Assembly (NCBI GenBank): GCA_002049455.2
Contig: KV919111.1
Location: forward strand, 1 to 64,000
Direction: 5' to 3'
DNA from: Porphyra umbilicalis
Taxonomy: Eukaryota; Rhodophyta; Bangiophyceae; Bangiales; Bangiaceae
Length of the DNA: 64,000 bases
Shown: piece by piece, positions 23,463 to 33,029 of the stretch
Position numbering within the stretch: position 1 is the first letter of the stretch
Layout: every line of letters begins with the position of its first letter
Position numbers and translations under genes: made by a program
Notes under the pieces: model-generated
What the model saw: only the letters and a program-made list of their open reading frames with translations
Told to the model about the DNA's origin: nothing
Databases searched by the model: none

Positions 23463-23945
23463 CTAGGCGGTGCCGTTCCGCTTCGACTTGGGCGCGCCCT
23501 GGCCGATGCTCGCCAGGCCCACCGTCACCACCGACTCGACCGCGCGCGACAGACCCGCCTCCTTCACCGCGTAGCTGCCGACGCTCGCGAGTGCGCCGCC
23601 AATCGCGCCATGCACAGCGTCGACGGCGAAGCCACCCGAGTTGAGGACGGTGAGCTTGGCCTTGATGATCGGGTCGTCGACGGTCTTGGCAATGCCGCCC
23701 TCGGCGGCGTGGCCGAGCAGCCCGCCCACGGCACCACCAAGCGTAGCGCCCAGGGGGCCAAGCAGCACCCCGCCGGCAATGGCGCCGGCGACGCCGAGCG
23801 TCGAGTTGGCCGCCTTCGCGGCGGTCCGCTTGGCGCGATCCGCCTCCTTGCGGGCGGCGTGCACGATGCCAACAACAAAGCCGACGACGGGCACGCCCTC
23901 CAGAACCACCGTCGCCTGGCTGTCCTTGGAGAACGTGGCACCCAT
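23463..23945 (-). CDS. Putative N-myristoylated glycine-zipper protein
   Basis: An intronless 160-residue protein. The N-terminus MGATFSKDSQ fits an N-myristoylation signal (Gly2, Ser6, Lys7). A hydrophobic segment (residues 12-29), a charged helix (31-45, HAARKEADRAKRTAAK) and a glycine-zipper-rich membrane-like region (50-80, GVAGAIAGGVLLGPLGATLG) follow. Two more small-residue segments come at about 105-125 and 135-150. The C-terminus APKSKRNGTA is basic. Glycine zippers promote close helix packing in membranes; a membrane-remodelling or channel-like role is only a guess. The longer open frame upstream of this ATG is rejected because it crosses a C-run and lacks a plausible start. No named family recognised. 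The gene diverges from ALG13 909 bp away. Confidence 0.7.
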   Translation of the reverse strand: MGATFSKDSQATVVLEGVPVVGFVVGIVHAARKEADRAKRTAAKAANSTLGVAGAIAGGVLLGPLGATLGGAVGGLLGHAAEGGIAKTVDDPIIKAKLTVLNSGGFAVDAVHGAIGGALASVGSYAVKEAGLSRAVESVVTVGLASIGQGAPKSKRNGTA

Positions 23946-24853
23946 GGTGATGAGGTTGGGGGGGGGGGGGGTGGGGAAGAAGAAAGGGGATAGGAGGTAG
24001 GGGGGATAGTGATGAGGAAGTGGAAGGAGGCGGAAGAGAGTTGCGAGAAACGGCGGTGGCGGCAAAGCAGCGGACGGTCCGGGTGTAGGTGCGGTGGCGC
24101 GCAGACAAAACGGGGGATCGCGACGGGCACGCGGAGCCACCCACGATTGCGGTGATGAAGGGATCGGGGTTTGGGAGGCGGGAGGGCGCACCCAGCCCGC
24201 GTGCGTCCAATACGCGAGGGGTTGCGCACGCGGCCGCGTGGCGGCTGAGATCGCCAGCGGCCGCTGTGCCCCCACCCGGTGTGGGTGGCCCAGCGATGGC
24301 GCTGGCGTCCCCACCGCTTTCAACCGGAAAAAGCCACGGGTCTGGCTGATGCGTGCAAGGGGGGTGCGGATTGGTGGGGCTTGAGCAGCCTCGTTTGCAT
24401 CTGTGCCGCTCTGTCCGCCAGTTGTCCAGGTTTTTTCAAGCCACCCCTCTGGCTCCGTCGCTCATCGCCCTCTGCAACGCGGGCACTGAAAAGGCGACCT
24501 TCGAGATCGAGATACGTTGCGTGCGAGCCTGAGATGCTCTCATTACAGCAGAAAATCCCGGGTCTCTGGCGGGCATTGCAGGCGAGCAGTATGCAGCCAA
24601 CTGCAAAAGGGGTTGTTGCCACCACGGCCACGAATGTCGCTCAAGTCTCCTGTTATATTTTGCGTAACGGCAAAGACTTCGTCAAGAACGAAGAAGAACA
24701 ACGGCTACGTCACGGCAATTCCACGCATCTGGCTCGCAGTCGCCCAGTCTGCGGGAACAACTGTCAGCTCTGTTGCAGCCGCGAAGGCTGAAGAATGTGA
24801 CTGCTCCTCCTTCATGGCGTAGCTCAAACCTCCCTATCGCATCGGCCCTCACC
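23946..24853. promoter_or_regulatory. Divergent upstream region of the glycine-zipper gene and ALG13
   Basis: Two genes face away from each other across this region. Next to the glycine-zipper ATG is a pyrimidine-rich (on the minus strand) 5' leader with a C run (about 23958-23968 seen as G). The centre is mixed sequence without open frames that resemble proteins. Confidence 0.4.
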
Positions 24854-25369
24854 ATGGAGACTACTGCGCTCGTTACTGTCGGCTCGACTTCGTTCGATGC
24901 CCTCGTCGCCTCTGCCACCACCCCCGCCGTCCGCGCCGCCCTCGCTGCCCGGGGCTTCACCCGACTGGTGATCCAGTACGGGCGGGGGGCGGTCCCTCCC
25001 ACTGTGGAAAGCGCGTCATCGCCTCCTCTGGAGATAGTGACCTACCGCTTCAAGCCGTCCCTCGCCGGTGACATGGCAGTGGCGGGGTTGGTCATCAGCC
25101 ACGCCGGCGCCGGCAGTATCCTCGAGGCCCTGCGTGGGGGCGTGCCGACCATCGTCGTCGTCAACACGGCGCTGATGAACAACCACCAGGCGGAGTTGGC
25201 AGGCGCCATGGCCGACCGGGGGCACCTCGCGCTCGCGTCGCCAGTGTCGCTGGCCGAGGTGGTCGGCGCGTGGGATTGGGATGCGCGCGTGCCGCTGCCG
25301 CCGCCGGCGGGAGTGTTTGGGCAGGTATTGGGGGAGGAGTTGGCGCATGCGTATGACCCATGGGGATGA
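24854..25369 (+). CDS. ALG13: UDP-GlcNAc transferase subunit ALG13
   Basis: An intronless 171-residue protein starting at CACCATGG. ALG13 with membrane anchor ALG14 adds the second GlcNAc to dolichol-PP-GlcNAc on the cytosolic face of the ER in N-glycan assembly. The N-terminal Rossmann-like strand is ALVTVGSTSFDALV. The donor-binding C-terminal part is VISHAGAGSILEALRGGVPT followed by IVVVNTALMNNHQAELAGAM, matching the glycine-rich UDP-sugar loop and the NxxLMxNHQxELA motif. Length matches the single-domain fungal and plant form, without the deubiquitinase extension of animal ALG13. ALG14 is not in this window. Confidence 0.95.
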   Translation: METTALVTVGSTSFDALVASATTPAVRAALAARGFTRLVIQYGRGAVPPTVESASSPPLEIVTYRFKPSLAGDMAVAGLVISHAGAGSILEALRGGVPTIVVVNTALMNNHQAELAGAMADRGHLALASPVSLAEVVGAWDWDARVPLPPPAGVFGQVLGEELAHAYDPWG

Positions 25370-26187
25370 CGGAAGCGTGCGGGAGAGGGGCAAAAAGCAG
25401 GTGTGGTGGGTGGGGGGCGCTCAGGGAAATGGGGCCTGATGGGGTGGGGAGGTAGGTGGGGTCCGAGGGGTCAAAGCGGGGCCCGACGGGGGGCTTAGGC
25501 AACTGGGGCCCGAGGGGGGGCAGTTGGTGCAGCGGTTTGATAAGATGGAGGGGACTGGGGGAAGACGAGAGGCAAGGTTCGTGGTGGGGTCACGGGGAGG
25601 CACGAAGATATGGCAGAAGGTGTCGTTGGGTCCGCAGCACACACGCGCACCGTTGCGAGCACAAAGACAGGCAGCTGCAGGCTGTACGTGCGTGTGCGGC
25701 TTCCATCGCACGTGACGTCGACAGCGCTCGCTCTTGAAGCTTGCCCTTGCGCGACTGCCGCGTGCCGGCCGGCGTTTATGTCTTCTTGCCTGGTCGGCGT
25801 GCCAAGGGAAGCGGCTCTTCCCAGCAATCGCCTGATTATTTGCGGCTCCCTCGCGGCGACAGATTTCGCCTGCCACCCGCGGCAGGCGAGGCGCAGCCGT
25901 GCGAAAACTGTGTCACGCACGCAACCACACTGCTGTGGCGTAAGCAACGCTTGTTGCGGCAACTGTTGCCACCGCGGCTGGCACTGCAGTGGGTCGTCCT
26001 ACTGTGCCATGCACGGCGACCGCGCGTTCTTGCGGGCCGGCGCTCGTCGTCGACGCCATTGTCTCCTGACCAGCGTACTGCACCTGCCGCCTTCCCCCCC
26101 CCCTCCTCTGGTTTCTCATTTCTGGTACCCATCAATCTTGTTGCCAACACGCGCCCCTCCCCTCGCCACCCGCCCCGCCGCCGCACA
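25370..26187. other. Intergenic, G-rich then mixed
   Basis: The first part (25390-25560) is G-rich on the plus strand with repeated GGGG-CCCGA blocks. The rest is mixed and ends in a C-rich stretch just before the next ATG. No gene was recognised. Confidence 0.4.
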
Positions 26188-26927
26188 ATGGCGTCGCCGT
26201 CGCCGCCCCTCCCCGCCGCCGCCGCCCGCGCCGTCACACGCACGCTTGCCGACGCGGTCGCCGCCACCCCCGGGGCCGATGCGGCCGACATGGCGTGGGC
26301 GGCGGGCCTCCCGCCGCCCCCACCCGACGATGGTGGTGGCGGTGGCGGGGCGGGTGGTGGCGGGGGCGACGCCCAGTGGCCGCCGCCCCTCCCCGCCGCC
26401 TGCGGGGGGCCGGCCGCCGCCACCACCGTCGGCGCGGCGGCGGCGCCCTGGGACGCCGCCACGTACGCGGTGGAGCTGTTTGAGGCCGCCCACGGGGGGG
26501 GGGGGGGGGGGGAAACACCAGCGGCAGCGCGGAGAGCGGCGGCGGCGGCGGCGGGCCGGGGTGGGGCAACCCCTTTGCGGCCGACGACGGGGCGGGGGCG
26601 GCGCACGCTCAGGCGGCGGTCGGCGGCCGCCGCGCAGACCGTCGCGCCGGCGGTGGGGGCGGCGGGAGGGGAAACCCGTTTGGGGGTACCCCCGCCCGTG
26701 CGTTTGTCGGCGGCGGCGGTGGTGGCGGCGGCGCGGCCGCGGCGGCCGGCGACGCGCGGGTGGCGGCGGCGGTCGCGGCGCTGCGGTCGAGGGAGCGGCT
26801 GCTGGCCGCCCGCTTGACGGGCGAGGTCGACGAGGCGGCGGTGACCGCGGCGGTGGCCGCGTTGAACGCGTTGGCCGACGCCGCCGAGGCGGTGCAAGCG
26901 GCAGCGACGGGGGGTGGGCGGCGGTAG
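26188..26927 (+). CDS. Unknown Ala/Gly-rich protein with NPF motifs
   Basis: The ATG at 26188 opens MASPSPPLPAAAARAVTRTL, then DAADMAWAAGLPPPPPDDG and ATYAVELFEAAHGG. A 19-base G run (26494-26512) interrupts the frame. The next frame continues with two NPF tripeptides (GWGNPFAADDG and RGNPFGGTPARAF). It ends in a helical segment, RVAAAVAALRSRERLLAARL then TGEVDEAAVTAAVAALNALA, with its stop at 26925-26927. NPF motifs bind EH domains in endocytic adaptors, so a trafficking role is possible. Helical content and balanced residue use support coding in this frame. The frame change at the G run is most likely a sequence-length error. No family recognised; length would be about 246 residues. Confidence 0.5.
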
Positions 26928-27214
26928 GCACAGCAGTGGGCAAAGGGAAGCGTGACGAGGGTGGCAGGCGACGCGAGAGGCAGAGTACGAATGACCGCAG
27001 ACGATCTGCTTGCTGACGATGCATCTAAATACTTGGTTCAAGTGCCCCATTTGCAGGGCAATGTACCAGCCGAAATAGATCGCCGAGAGGCTGGATCTCT
27101 GCTGTGCTTTGGGCAAGGCCGCGACCGGCCTGGCGCAAGAGCCATCGACAGCGTCACGAACCCGTCTCTCCGGCCCTCCCCCCCCCCCCTCGGCCGGCCG
27201 CCGACCCGCCCCCT
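26928..27214. promoter_or_regulatory. MOCS2A upstream region
   Basis: A 287-bp gap that ends in a C-rich leader (about 27176-27190) directly before the MOCS2A ATG. No specific element was recognised. Confidence 0.3.
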
Positions 27215-27523
27215 ATGAGCTCCCCATCGGCCGCCGCCCCCCCCTCCCCCACGGCCGACTCTGGGGCGGTCTCGGTGCGGCTGCTCCTTTTCGCCAAGGC
27301 CCGCGAAGCCGCCGGCGGCGCGTCGGCCGTGCGGCTCGCGCTGCCCGCCGGGACGACCGCCGCCGCGGCGCGGCCGGCCATTGTCGCGGCGCTGCCGGCG
27401 CTGGCAGAGCTACTCCCCTCCTGTGCGCTCGCCGTCAACGCAGAATACGCAGACGAGGCGGGGGGGGCGCCGCTCGTGGCGGGCGACGAGCTGGCGGTGA
27501 TCCCGCCCATCAGCGGCGGGTGA
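27215..27523 (+). CDS. MOCS2A: Molybdopterin synthase small subunit (MOCS2A/MoaD)
   Basis: A 102-residue beta-grasp protein. It begins with a Ser/Ala/Pro-rich extension, then SVRLLLFAKAREAAGGASAV, and ends DELAVIPPISGG. The free C-terminal Gly-Gly becomes the thiocarboxylate that donates sulfur to precursor Z (cPMP) in molybdenum cofactor synthesis. The stop directly after GG is therefore functionally required. The partner subunit gene starts only 125 bp downstream on the same strand, so the two may share a transcript. Cytosolic location is inferred. Confidence 0.93.
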   Translation: MSSPSAAAPPSPTADSGAVSVRLLLFAKAREAAGGASAVRLALPAGTTAAAARPAIVAALPALAELLPSCALAVNAEYADEAGGAPLVAGDELAVIPPISGG

Positions 27524-27648
27524 GCGGCGGCCGCGGGGCGGCGGGGGGCGGGGCTCGGGGCGTCGTGGCGGTGAAATCTGCCGAAGAAGGGGTGGTGGGG
27601 TCTTTTTTTTCTGGAGCGTAGCGAGTGGGGGACCCCCAGGCGGGCGCC

Positions 27649-28374
27649 ATGGCAGACATTGGCGGCGGGGTGGCCGCCCCCAAGGACGACGTTTGGCTCG
27701 GCACGGACGTGTTGCACAGCGCCGCCGCCGAGGCGGCGGTGCGCGACGACCGCGCCGGGGCGGTGAGTACCTTTGTCGGCACGACGCGCGGCACCTTTCA
27801 GGGGAAGGTCGTGGTGCGCCTCGAGTACGAGGCGTACGAGGCGATGGCGATCAAGCAGCTGTCCGCACTGTGTGCGACCGTCCGTGCCAAACACCCGGCC
27901 GTGCTGCACATGGCGGTGCACCACCGGTTGGGGGTGGTGGACGTGGGGCAGGCGAGTGTGGTCATTTCCGTGTCGTCGCCGCACCGGCGGGAGGCCATTG
28001 GTATGTTGTGGGGGTGTTCCTCTTGCTATGGTGCCGCTCTGTTGTGCATTTGGCGCGGTGCGGTTTTGTGAGGACCAGCGGTCTGGGTTGCGCTGCCGCC
28101 ATCCCGTGGGGCCAGTCGACTGACTGTTTGCGTGTTTGCGTTGTGGTGTGGACCTGGCCTGATTGGATTTCTTTGGAGCACGGCGTCGGTCGTCTTTCGT
28201 CGGGCTCTTTGCGCAGAGGCTTGCCACTTTGCGATTGACGAGCTCAAGGCGACAGTGCCGATTTGGAAGCGGGAGGTGTACGCCGACGGTTCGACGTGGA
28301 AGGCCAACTGCGAGTGCGCGTTCAGTGCCAAGAAGAGTGCGCCGCCTGCCGTGCAGTCGGGAGCAACAGGATAA
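27649..28374 (+). CDS. MOCS2B: Molybdopterin synthase large subunit (MOCS2B/MoaE), 2 exons
   Basis: Exons 27649-28000 and 28217-28374 are separated by a 216-bp intron (GTATGT...GCGCAG) and give 169 residues. The fold starts at [20 protein letters not shown] and continues with [20 protein letters not shown]. The spliced junction yields [20 protein letters not shown], then [20 protein letters not shown]. The two lysines in [13 protein letters not shown] fit the active-site lysines of MoaE. It pairs with MOCS2A in a heterotetramer that makes molybdopterin. An open-frame reading that continues past 28000 into the intron should be discarded. Confidence 0.95.
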
Positions 28375-28785
28375 CCACCGCTGTGCGTCGAGAAGCAACA
28401 TTCTTTTTTTACTTCTCCTCGCCATACATTGCGTCTGTAGAGCTCCGCCCACTTTTATTGTGCAGCCTCATATCTGTGCCCGCCGGGTGAGAGTCGTACA
28501 ACTTCTCTTCCGACAGGACCACTGCACTGCAGAAGGACGTCGAGCACATGCGGCAGACCAATAACAAAAAAGGGGTCATGGACGGGTCACCTGGTATCTA
28601 CGTTCTCGATAATGAGTGCGCACACACCCGGCTGGGAGCTCAGCGATCAGAGAACCCAGTGGAAGAAAAAACAATGAACACGAGGACAGCGATTGAAGGA
28701 AGCCCACTCTGTTCTCTCGCCGCTTCACGAGCACAGCTTGCACGCGGGGAGGGCGCGGCTGAGCGCGGTACAACGCGAGTATCGC
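28375..28785. other. Convergent intergenic region
   Basis: A 3'-to-3' gap between MOCS2B and the plastid HPF gene. It holds T-rich stretches (about 28403-28415) suited to 3' UTR use. No gene was recognised. Confidence 0.4.
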
Positions 28786-29613
28786 CTACTCGTCCTCATC
28801 GGGCTGGATGTGGCCAATGCCGCCGTGGTTGCGCTTGTACACCACGTTGATCTCCTCCGTATCCTTGTTGCGGTACACGTAAAAGTCGTGGTCGAGCATC
28901 TCCAAACACATGACCGCATCTTCCAGAGACTGCGGGGGCATCGCAAACACCTTGCGCTTGACAATCTCCCGGGACTTGGGCACCCCCTCAATGGCGTCAT
29001 CGAGGGCGGCGGTGTCGGTCACGACGTCTGCCGAGCCGGTTGCGGCGTCAACCGCCTCAGCCGACGCCGGCTCCAAGTCGAGGTCCTCCACACCCTTGCG
29101 CCGCGCCGCGTGCGTGCGCTGCTTCGGCTCGGACCGCTCCTTGTACTTGCGGAGCTTGCGGGTCAACTTGTCCGCTACCGAGTCGATGGACGCGTACATG
29201 TCGGCCGACTTGACCTGCTGCCGGACGACCAACTTGTTCGTCGTGAAGACGACCACCTCGGCCTCGTGCTTCTCCGAGATGGACGGGTTGAGAGCGACCG
29301 ACAGGTGCACATCCGCGCGCGTGAGCACCCGGGAGAAGGTCTGCAGCGGCTTGCCAATCTTGGTGTTGACGTAGTCGACGAGAGACTCGGTGAGGTCAAT
29401 GTTGTTCCCGGTCACGACCGTGCGGACGTCCTCCTCGGTGGCCGTCATGGCAATAGATGGAGCGGCGGCGGCGCCGCGGTGGCGCCGCGCCGGCGCGGCA
29501 TGCACCCGCGGCGCCCGGCCGGGGGTGGCGGCGCCCATGAAGGAGGAGCAAGTGGATCCGCGGGGGGCCGCCACCGCACGGGGGGCGACCGAGCAACTCG
29601 GGACGAATGCCAT
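28786..29613 (-). CDS. PSRP1: Plastid long hibernation-promoting factor (PSRP1/HPF)
   Basis: An intronless 275-residue protein. The first about 55 residues (MAFVPSCSVAPRAVAAPRGS and onwards) are rich in Ser, Ala and Arg and poor in acidic residues, fitting a plastid transit peptide. The ribosome-binding domain runs about 56-150: VVTGNNIDLTESLVDYVNTK, then ADVHLSVALNPSISEKHEAE. A linker leads to the dimerisation domain at the end: SREIVKRKVFAMPPQSLEDA, then HDFYVYRNKDTEEINVVYKR. Long HPF proteins bind the 30S decoding centre and pair ribosomes into inactive 100S particles in dark or stress; the chloroplast form is PSRP1. A mitochondrial site cannot be excluded from sequence. Confidence 0.93.
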   Translation of the reverse strand: MAFVPSCSVAPRAVAAPRGSTCSSFMGAATPGRAPRVHAAPARRHRGAAAAPSIAMTATEEDVRTVVTGNNIDLTESLVDYVNTKIGKPLQTFSRVLTRADVHLSVALNPSISEKHEAEVVVFTTNKLVVRQQVKSADMYASIDSVADKLTRKLRKYKERSEPKQRTHAARRKGVEDLDLEPASAEAVDAATGSADVVTDTAALDDAIEGVPKSREIVKRKVFAMPPQSLEDAVMCLEMLDHDFYVYRNKDTEEINVVYKRNHGGIGHIQPDEDE

Positions 29614-30340
29614 TGTCGGAGAGGGCGGGGCGCTCGGCTGGGGCAATCGACAGCAAGGGGCGTCAAGGAGCAGCGTCTGGTACCAAAGCGGTGGTGGTGG
29701 TGGAACGCGGTCGGTACGGGAGAGCGTCAGGGGTGAGTGGACGGGAAGCAGACGGGAGCACGAGGTCGATGTCGACTGACACACGGATCGCTACGTCAAG
29801 GTGAAGTAGGATTGCACCGCTGCGTCTGCAAGCGGATGGCGCTATCGAAAGAGGACCCGAAATTCTGCAGAGCACCGAGTGCAACCACACTATGAGGGGA
29901 TGCGCCTGCAGCTTCGGGATAGCCTCGCGCGTGTCCCTCATGCCCCATATCCTATCGGGCGGCCTTCCGGGTGGAATGGGCGAGCTGGGGTGGTGTGCCC
30001 AGGTGGGGGGGATCCCAGCACACATGCCCGAGATATTCTTGTGACGCGTCCAGATCTTGGCAGGATATCTTACTTGAGGGATCAACACCCCAACTGATTT
30101 TCAGTTGGGGATTTTCGGTGCACAAGTTCGGACCAGCAGGCAATTCCCTGTCGGTCGCAGGTTCCTTGTTGGCTGTGACGTGTTCGAGAGTGGACGTGCA
30201 TGCCGTCAGCCGTCTGCGCCAGGGCTTTCGCATACTGCCACACGTCTGCCCACATCTTGCTTCACCTCTCCCTCCCCGGTCCCACACATCTGCCGCTTGA
30301 CGAATATACTCCGGCGGTCTGTCCGGGCATCCCTGTATTG
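29614..30340. promoter_or_regulatory. Divergent region between plastid HPF and GOS1
   Basis: 727 bp between two divergent start codons. The sequence is mixed and carries no other convincing gene. A short inverted match (CCCCAACTGATTTTCAGTTGGGG, about 30088-30110) can form a hairpin. Confidence 0.4.
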
Positions 30341-31487
30341 ATGGCAACGTCATGGGACGGCCTGGGAAAGGACGCCAGGCGGTTAGAGTCGGACATTGAT
30401 GCCAAGCTGGCGCTCTTTGCCCGCACGACTGCGTCGCTGACATCGATCCGTGGCCCTGGGCTGGGCGGACCTGCTACAAGGATTTCTACAGCAACGGCTA
30501 CAGGCGACGGTGAGTTCGACTCCTTGCCCGGTTGTTGCGCGTGTCCGTTGGTGGCGACGCTCGTGGTTAGCGGGGCTCGCTTGCTTGTGCTGCCGTGGTG
30601 TTTGCCCGCGCGCACCTCACGATGGATGACGTACTCACGTGGTAGTGGCTGCGGGACGTTGCTATTGGTGCGCTGTCGTTTGGCTTTTTATTTGTGCTGT
30701 TTGTGCACCTGCTACCCTGCGTGTCGGTGGCGTTTGTCGTTTGCTCTGGTTTGTTGTGTCTGGCTGTGTGCTGGCGGGACTGGTGATTTGCTGGCCGACA
30801 TGCACGCGTGCACGTGTGGCCTGGTGGTCTACTGCTTCCTCTTCCTTGTCACCCTCCCGCCCTCTCCGCGCAGCCGGTCGGCGACGGTCTGCAGGCGCCC
30901 CCAATGGCAGCGGCGGGACCGATACCTACGCCGCCGCCGAGCACGTTCGCACTGAAGTGGAGGAGCTGCTCTCCCGGTTAGCCGCATCCGTCGACGCCAT
31001 GTCCCGCGTCCAGTCGGCGGCCGGCGCGGCGGCCGCCGGCGGCGGCGCCAGCCGCCACATGGTTGCCCGCCACGCGGACATCCTGCGGGACTACACCACC
31101 GAGTTTCGGAGGACACAACGGGCGCTCGTTGCGTCTCGCGAGGCGGCCGACGGCCTCGCGGGCGCGCGCGCGGAGCTGCTGCACGACGCTGCCGGCGCGC
31201 CGTCGGCCGGCGGCGGCGGCTTGTACGCGGAGCGCACGTCGCTGGCGTCGGCGGGCGCGGGGGCGGACGCGGCGCTCAACGCGGGGGCGGCGTTGCGGGA
31301 GGATTTGGAGCGCCAGCGGCAAACGTTTGCGAGTATGGTCGCGCGCATGGACGCCGTCGGCGAGCGGGTGCCGGGCATCAACCGGCTCATTGGGCAGATT
31401 CGGCGCAAGAAGAAGCGTGACGTGATGGTGATGGCGCTGGTCGTGGCCACGCTGCTCTTCCTCACGGGCTTGTGGAAGCTGACGTGA
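30341..31487 (+). CDS. GOSR1: Golgi Qb-SNARE GOS1/GOSR1 (GOS28), 2 exons
   Basis: Exons 30341-30509 and 30874-31487 flank a 364-bp GTGAGT...GCAG intron and give 260 residues. The start MATSWDGLGKDARRLESDID matches the conserved N-terminus of GOS28 proteins. An Habc-like helical region with a Tyr-Thr-Glu-Phe block (RHADILRDYTTEFRRTQRAL) follows. The SNARE helix (ALREDLERQRQTFASMVARM) leads into VPGINRLIGQIRRKKKRD, the family's PxxNxLIxxI-KK-RD junction. The final 20 residues are the tail anchor (VMALVVATLLFLTGL). It acts in ER-to-Golgi and intra-Golgi membrane fusion. Length fits the family. Confidence 0.93.
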
Positions 31488-32581
31488 CGTGCATACCTGA
31501 CCTCCTTTACTCTGCTTGTAGATCTTTTCTTTTCTTTTCCCCGTTTTGGGCCGTGCTGCGTGGGGTCCGCCGCGCTGCAGCCGAGGCACGTGGTGTGCGC
31601 CGCCGAGCCGATGGGTGGAGAGAGCAACAATCCTTTGGCACCTCATTCCTGTGGACCGACGGGCTTGTCACTCTTCCTCGTGCCCGCCAGAGGGGCATGG
31701 CTGCGGCAGTCGGCTGTCATTCACATGGTGATGACCTGCTTGTGCCGCCCCCACAGCGGTCGGGCACCAAGCCCGGCGCCTCCACAGTACCGCTGTTGCG
31801 CACCGCGTCGAGCCGCAGCCGCCGCCCCTGCAGGGCTCCACGACCGGGGCCCTGGCAACGCCCAGAGGCTCGTGGTGCACCGCGTCGGGCCGCCGCCCCC
31901 GGCTGCTGACAATTAGAATACTTTACGCACGCCACGCCCGCGCGTGGCGGCGTGGCGTCCAGACGCAGCGGCCGCGGTCGCCGCGCGGCGCGCGGCTCGT
32001 ACGAGCCGCGCCACCGCCGCCGACGCGGCGGCAGGGCCCACCGGCAAAAAGCGCCTCCTCGAGGGAGACGCGCCGGCGCTCGCTCCGCCGCCGCGGGCAC
32101 CGACGGTCCCACGGGTGGGGGACGCCCGGCGCGGCACCCCGCGCGCGCGCGCCGCGCGGGGTGCGGCCCAGCGGCGGCGCGACCCGCCGCCGACGCGCGC
32201 ACGCCGACGCGGCGCCGCCGGCGGCCGCCGCCAGCGGGCGGGCCCAGCGCGCCCGCGCGCCGGCGGGGCGGCCGCCGCGCGCCGCGCGCGGCGCCGCCGG
32301 CCGTGCCCACCGGCGGCCGCGCGCACCGGCGGGCGCGGCCACCGGGGGCCCCCCGTCGGCCGCGCCTGCCGCCCCGCGGCGCTCCCCTTGCGGTGGGGCA
32401 CTGGCGGCGGCGGAGGCCCCCCCACGCCGCCGCCCGCGCCGCCGGCGCCGCCCCCAAAATCCCGCCTCGGCGCGCGCCGCCCGCCCGCCCCCGCCCGCGC
32501 ACCGCGCCGTCGGCCGGCGCACACGCGCCCCCCCCCCCCCCCCCCCGCCCAAAACCGGGCCACCCCCCCCCCCCCCACCGC
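31488..32581. other. Intergenic, ends in extreme GC low complexity
   Basis: 31488-31900 is mixed sequence, the GOS1 3' flank. 31900-32580 is almost pure G+C with a long C run near 32530-32545, and all frames are open on both strands. I found no domain. It is the 3' flank of the KOW-like gene on the minus strand. Confidence 0.45.
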
Positions 32582-32998
32582 TCATAAAAAATCGTCTTCC
32601 GCGTACGACAAGACCCACGCCAACCCCAGCAGCGGCAGCAAGCGGGAGTCGTGCTCCCCAGCGAGCCGCACCAGCGCCTGCTCCCCGACGCGCAGGCGGA
32701 GGAGGATGCCGCCGACGCCCGCCAGCGGCCCGTCGAGCACCCGCACCCGGTCGCCGGGGGTGTGGGGCACCCGCACCCGCACCGCCGTGTAGGGGAGGGT
32801 GATGACGCCCCGCGGGGCGACGACCGCCCGGCCGCCGCCGCCAGCCGCCGCCGCCGCCCCCGCCGTCACGCCCGCCGCGGCCGCGCCATTGGCGGCCGCG
32901 CCGGTCGCGGCCGCCGCCCCCGCCGCGGCGCCGACGGCGCCCGCGGCGCCCGCGGCGGGCGGTGCGCGCCCCCCCGGCGCCGTCGGTGCACCCGCAGC

Positions 32999-33029
<31 letters not shown>

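Noticed and set aside
28001-28071. Extension of MOCS2B into a Trp/Cys-rich tail
   Set aside because: It reads into the intron. Splicing at 28000/28217 restores the conserved MoaE C-terminus with its active-site lysines.
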